A stretch of DNA of 64,000 bases from Aquisphaera insulae (GTDB taxonomy: Bacteria > Planctomycetota > Planctomycetia > Isosphaerales > Isosphaeraceae): NCBI RefSeq assembly GCF_011064615.1, contig NZ_JAALJH010000024.1:37429-101428 (forward strand), in the 5' to 3' direction. The translations under genes were made by a program, and so were the position numbers. The notes beneath the pieces were generated by a model, which was not told where the DNA came from, searched no databases, and saw only the letters and a list, made by a program, of their open reading frames with translations. Below, piece by piece: positions 61,801-64,000 of this stretch (its first letter is position 1; each line of letters begins with the position of its first letter).

Positions 61801-62455
61801 AATCGCCGAGACCATGATCATCCCGGACGCCTTCGATCAGGTGCCATGGGCGTTCGGGCTCATCGCCGACGGGCTGGCCGCGACCGACACGCCGGCCGCG
61901 TCGCGACTGCTCGACGATTCATTCTCCAGGCTCGAGGCCCTCGCCGCGTCGGGCTGGTCGCCCCGGTCCGCGGGAATGGGCCAGGTCGCCGTGGCGCTGC
62001 TGCCGATCGTCGAGCGCGTGGCGCCGGATCGCGTGGGAGAGTTCCTGGCCCGGGCGCTGGCCCTCCGGGATTGCCAGCGCGCCGACAAGTGGCTGGCCGG
62101 CGAGGAAGGCTCGACGGCCCAGCTCGCCATGATCATCTCCGCGTACGACCGGGAGCTCGCAGCCCGGATCCTCCGCCCGGCGCTCGACCGGCTCCCTCGC
62201 CTGCGGTCGCTCGGCCAGCAGGATTACGGCTCCTGGCGTGTCCTCGCCGCGCTGGCCACGATTGACCCGAAAGACGCCGCCGCGCGGATCATGGCCTTGC
62301 CGGACGACAGGTCTCTCGGCATGACTTCCAACACGCCAAGGCAGTATGCGATCAGCTACACGGCCCAGTACCTGGCCAAGACGGGCAAGGCGCGGTGGTC
62401 GTTCCTGATCGAGAACTTCCTCTATCTGTATTCCCCGGACCAGCGGTATCTCTAA
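58805..62455 (+). CDS. Large secreted protein with carboxypeptidase-regulatory-like repeats
   Basis: This is a 1216-residue protein. The GTG at 58805 sits 7 nt after GGAGG; an ATG at 58788 is out of frame. A short signal peptide ('VVALPLAMSLLAQAHPVAVEQ') is followed by several CarboxypepD_reg-type beta-sandwich repeats: 'IVGTVVDAAGKPVAGAELWL' near residue 45, 'VRDPHGKPVANAEVELFL', 'GRIVDPSGRPVAGATVRVRR' and 'VDGRVVDRAGAAVPGVVV'. These run to about residue 715. The rest is an all-helical, TPR/SEL-like region. It is probably a periplasmic or surface protein. Its role is unknown; a binding or scaffold function is likely. Confidence 0.8.
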   Translation: MWVVALPLAMSLLAQAHPVAVEQATDRSRATGLLPSADVGPIPIVGTVVDAAGKPVAGAELWLTRAARVADERRSGMALNWYNLRIREDETPQVLARVKADGAGKFRLEIPAAIAALSDPVGLAVWATHPGHGAGLRRLPMPIESTGISAPISLALGPPSKDELVFRDPRGKPLAGAKVVPSVASQVPIPAELGEALGSTTDAEGRAVIAGLDRSAIDAVRVTAAGLGTQEIAADVAPPGLPITMSPAGRVAGRLVAPADHREPLRGLAVRVHSRVGGFEGSGALAEALALCDPSGQFEVPAIAAGLLEIRVVAAGPDATPLRALPVEGVVLEPGSTVEREIPLRPTVRVRGEVQEKGTKRPIPGVRLTINERNGGDDSAVSDGSGRWEALIDREVNQPYGWPMRVPAPCFIPAGTPESPQRMPPRTVSELVLPVLELARGVDLPGVVRDPHGKPVANAEVELFLTSGDFGTFTRLARTDPEGRFVFAGVDPVGELKLRAREGSMTSGARLALRVKDVKEPVLLTLRRSRTARLGGRIVDPSGRPVAGATVRVRRRSLDGKTLVAIGPAADEEGATVWRTDADGRYRVGPVVAGDEYTIEAAATGRLPVKSGVILLAPSGEDAVAITPDLVLPGVVAVDGRVVDRAGAAVPGVVVRQSGDGPLRTQATTDEHGRFRLPGFIEGPAFVFASRDGFRRSFLSIDAVAGAGPVSVPLIRTSEPAERTYRSLPPPLPEEESKALARRLFLPFAEEVLAKGTDVEKFRMFRDALAVDPQAVLEKLEALKLGDADLAAFARAELAGALAEGSPDEAAEQAEAGPDADARAMAYSAILYLVGPSDRARALALADQAIVNVRAAKSLSQRLQISLRVADKLIDLGDRDRAKALINEALEIARSGKAANAGGFELGEIAAVLGRLDFPAAMKLMDEMIEGVRKVEKADRTYVFARLYGRLAHKLAADSPADAERVLGLACRYKPDESTRYIVATCARMAAKDPARARRIAETMIIPDAFDQVPWAFGLIADGLAATDTPAASRLLDDSFSRLEALAASGWSPRSAGMGQVAVALLPIVERVAPDRVGEFLARALALRDCQRADKWLAGEEGSTAQLAMIISAYDRELAARILRPALDRLPRLRSLGQQDYGSWRVLAALATIDPKDAAARIMALPDDRSLGMTSNTPRQYAISYTAQYLAKTGKARWSFLIENFLYLYSPDQRYL

Positions 62456-62480
62456 CCATCCGCCGCCGGAGGCATTCGAC

Positions 62481-63713
62481 ATGGTCCTTGTCACCTCGAT
62501 CGTGCTGGCCCTCGCGTCTTGCGGCGAGTCACCGGCCGTGGACGCATCCCGATGGCGATTCGTCCTCCCCCCAGCGGGAGACAGCTTCGAGCATCCGCCG
62601 TTCCGCGCGATCGTCCTGGATCGCGAGCGGCCGGAGGACGTGGCTGAGAAGGCGGCTTTTCGCGGCACGACGCGCCGGTTCGCCCAGCTCCGGTTCGGCA
62701 GCCCGGGATCCATCCGCGTCACGGTCGTCCTGGACGAGGTTGGGCCCGGCGACGCGGACCTGTATGTGGATGCGAACCGGGACCGCAAGATCGACGATCG
62801 CGACCGGGTCGCGCCAGCGGCGGCCGCGCCGGCCCGCGGACGGATCTGGCGGCTGCCGCTGGACGTGGCGATGGTCGAGGGGGAGCACACCAGGCTCACG
62901 CCCCGTGCCGTGGCGTTCCGCCTGGGGACGACGGGCCGGACGCTCGGCTACGCGGCGGCGGGGTACCTCGAGGGGGCCGTGACGCTTGGCGATGACCCAC
63001 GGCCGAGGTCCGTCCGCCGGATGGACGGCGACGGCAACGGGCTGATGTCGGACCCGCAAGACCGGATCTGGATCGACCTGAACGGCGATGGCCGGTGGGA
63101 CGGGGCGTCCGAGCAATTCCTCTACGCGACCGTGCTGAATCTGGGAGGTTCGCGGTACGTGCTCCGCTCGGACACGCTCGGCTCGCGGCTGGCCCTCGAG
63201 CCGCTCGTCGGCACGGGGACCGTCCGCCTGACCGCGAAGGCGAGGGGGACCGTCAAGGAACTCCATGCCACGCTCGTCGGCCGGGATGGCTCGGCGTACG
63301 GACTCTCCCTCGGCGAGCCAACCGTCCTGCCCGTGGGCGAGTATCGATTCAGCACGGTCTCGGTCACCCTCGACGATCCCGACGGCGGCCCGGCCTGGTC
63401 CTTCCTCTTCTCCGACAACGGCGCGAAGGGCGTACCGAAGTGGTACGCGATCGCCAAGGACCAGTCGAAGGAGCTCGACCCGCTGGGCACCCTGGAGATG
63501 ACCCTGACGATCGCCGAGAATGCGACGACGGCGAAGGCCGGCGAGGACGTGACCGTCCAGCCGGGCCTCTACACCGGCGACGGCCTGCTGATCAACGTCG
63601 CCTACCGCGGCATGCCCTCGTCCCCGGGCGCCCAGGAGGCCATGGGCGCGACGACCACCCTGACGACGTCCAGCGGCGAACCGCTCGGCGCCGCCCATTC
63701 CGGCTTCGCCTGA
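62481..63713 (+). CDS. Secreted protein with Ca-binding-like loops; C-terminus cut by an in-frame TGA
   Basis: This is a 410-residue protein with an N-terminal hydrophobic signal ('VLVTSIVLALASCGES', possibly a lipobox with Cys14). Two Asp-rich loops resemble EF-hand/dockerin calcium sites: 'DANRDRKIDDRD' (~92-103) and 'DGDGNGLMSDPQDRIWIDLNGDGRWD' in two parts (~175-205). The C-terminal third looks beta-rich. The TGA at 63711-63713 is followed in the same frame by 46 protein-like codons to a TAA at 63852-63854, so the gene may be longer or recently truncated. It is 25 nt downstream of the large repeat protein and probably in its operon. Confidence 0.7.
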   Translation: MVLVTSIVLALASCGESPAVDASRWRFVLPPAGDSFEHPPFRAIVLDRERPEDVAEKAAFRGTTRRFAQLRFGSPGSIRVTVVLDEVGPGDADLYVDANRDRKIDDRDRVAPAAAAPARGRIWRLPLDVAMVEGEHTRLTPRAVAFRLGTTGRTLGYAAAGYLEGAVTLGDDPRPRSVRRMDGDGNGLMSDPQDRIWIDLNGDGRWDGASEQFLYATVLNLGGSRYVLRSDTLGSRLALEPLVGTGTVRLTAKARGTVKELHATLVGRDGSAYGLSLGEPTVLPVGEYRFSTVSVTLDDPDGGPAWSFLFSDNGAKGVPKWYAIAKDQSKELDPLGTLEMTLTIAENATTAKAGEDVTVQPGLYTGDGLLINVAYRGMPSSPGAQEAMGATTTLTTSSGEPLGAAHSGFA

Positions 63714-63854
63714 GGGACCTTCTGCGCGGCCTCCGTGCGAGTGCCCTCCACCGAACCCGCCGGCCCCGGCAAGCTGACGACCGAGTTCCCCACCGGCCCC
63801 CTGGCGGGCCCCCTGCGAGCCCATGCGGCCATTCAGATACTCCGGAAGGACTAA
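63714..63854 (+). other. In-frame continuation after a TGA stop
   Basis: The 46 codons after the TGA stay in the frame of the preceding gene and have strongly G/C-rich third positions. They encode a beta-strand-like pattern ('VRVPSTEPAGPGKLTTEF', then 'GPLAGPLRAHAAIQIL') of the kind that closes beta-sandwich domains. It probably was, or is, the C-terminus of that protein. Confidence 0.55.
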
Positions 63855-63857
63855 CTA

Positions 63858-64000
63858 ACCACAGAGGCACAGAGGCACAGAGAAGACGACAGGAGTCAAT
63901 TGATAAACAGTGACAAAGACATACAATTATGAATACATTATATATGATTAAGTTGTGCGGCTTGGTTCCCGTCTTCTCTGTGTCTCTGTGCCTCTGTGGT
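63858..64000. repeat. AT-rich element bounded by 31-bp inverted repeats
   Basis: The left arm 63858-63888 and right arm 63970-64000 are inverted copies with 30 of 31 positions matching. The arms are built on a repeated CACAGAG unit. The 81 nt between them are strongly AT-rich, unlike the rest of the window. No ORF fits inside. The element may extend beyond the window edge. Confidence 0.8.

Noticed and set aside
63711..63760. Selenocysteine insertion at the in-frame TGA
   Set aside because: No convincing SECIS-type hairpin was found right after the TGA and the protein has no redox family features. A nonsense mutation, error or genuine stop is simpler.

Overview
The window is GC-rich (roughly 70% by eye) bacterial DNA and looks like a planctomycete, most probably a member of the Isosphaeraceae. 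The evidence is a set of lineage-typical families: a DUF1559 pseudopilin, a DUF1549/DUF1553 plus DUF1501 pair, ECF-type sigma factors each followed by a large Ser/Thr kinase with TPR or WD40 repeats, a giant secreted protein with the LEALEDRTLLA sorting motif and a C-terminal dockerin-like segment, a PEP-CTERM protein, and Uma2- and Rpn-type nuclease-fold proteins. No rRNA, tRNA, CRISPR array, integrase or transposase was seen.

Layout. 1-5.2 kb: the tail of an Rpn-like gene, a 61-residue membrane protein coupled to hemL, a CBM9-like secreted protein, a HIRAN protein and a GH71/99-like glycosidase. 5.2-10.1 kb (minus strand): ctp protease coupled to tsaD, then a DUF255 thioredoxin-fold protein. 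10.2-14.6 kb: ECF sigma plus TPR kinase. 14.9-18.9 kb: DUF1559 protein, lipoprotein, large secreted TIM-barrel-like protein. 19-22.5 kb: small basic protein, YfcE-like phosphodiesterase, GlmU-like transferase, Uma2. 22.5-31.1 kb (minus): giant beta-helix protein, PEP-CTERM protein, secreted glycosidase. 31.4-35.4 kb: second sigma-kinase pair, this one with WD40 repeats. 35.7-39.2 kb: DUF1549/DUF1501 pair. 39.3-47.4 kb: five-gene operon SWIM - HEAT - MoxR ATPase - DUF5682 - VWA. 47.4-48.7 kb: an Rpn-like gene flanked by decayed copies of itself. 48.8-51.8 kb: EamA transporter, glycosyltransferase, MEMO1-like protein. 52-57.6 kb: TolC - HlyD - FtsX/MacB-type export system. 57.6-58.7 kb: VapBC-like toxin-antitoxin module followed by a second, truncated ftsX 3' end. 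58.8-63.9 kb: large carboxypeptidase-regulatory-domain protein and a secreted protein whose reading frame carries an in-frame TGA. The window ends in an AT-rich element bounded by a 31-bp inverted repeat.

The most interesting parts are the SWIM-HEAT-MoxR-DUF5682-VWA operon (an AAA+/VWA chaperone pair tied to a probable hydrolase of unknown function), the rearranged ftsX/toxin-antitoxin locus with palindromic repeats, the decayed Rpn-like tandem array, and the in-frame TGA near the right edge. The secreted glycosidase-like proteins, of which two have no family I can name, suggest a polysaccharide-degrading lifestyle.
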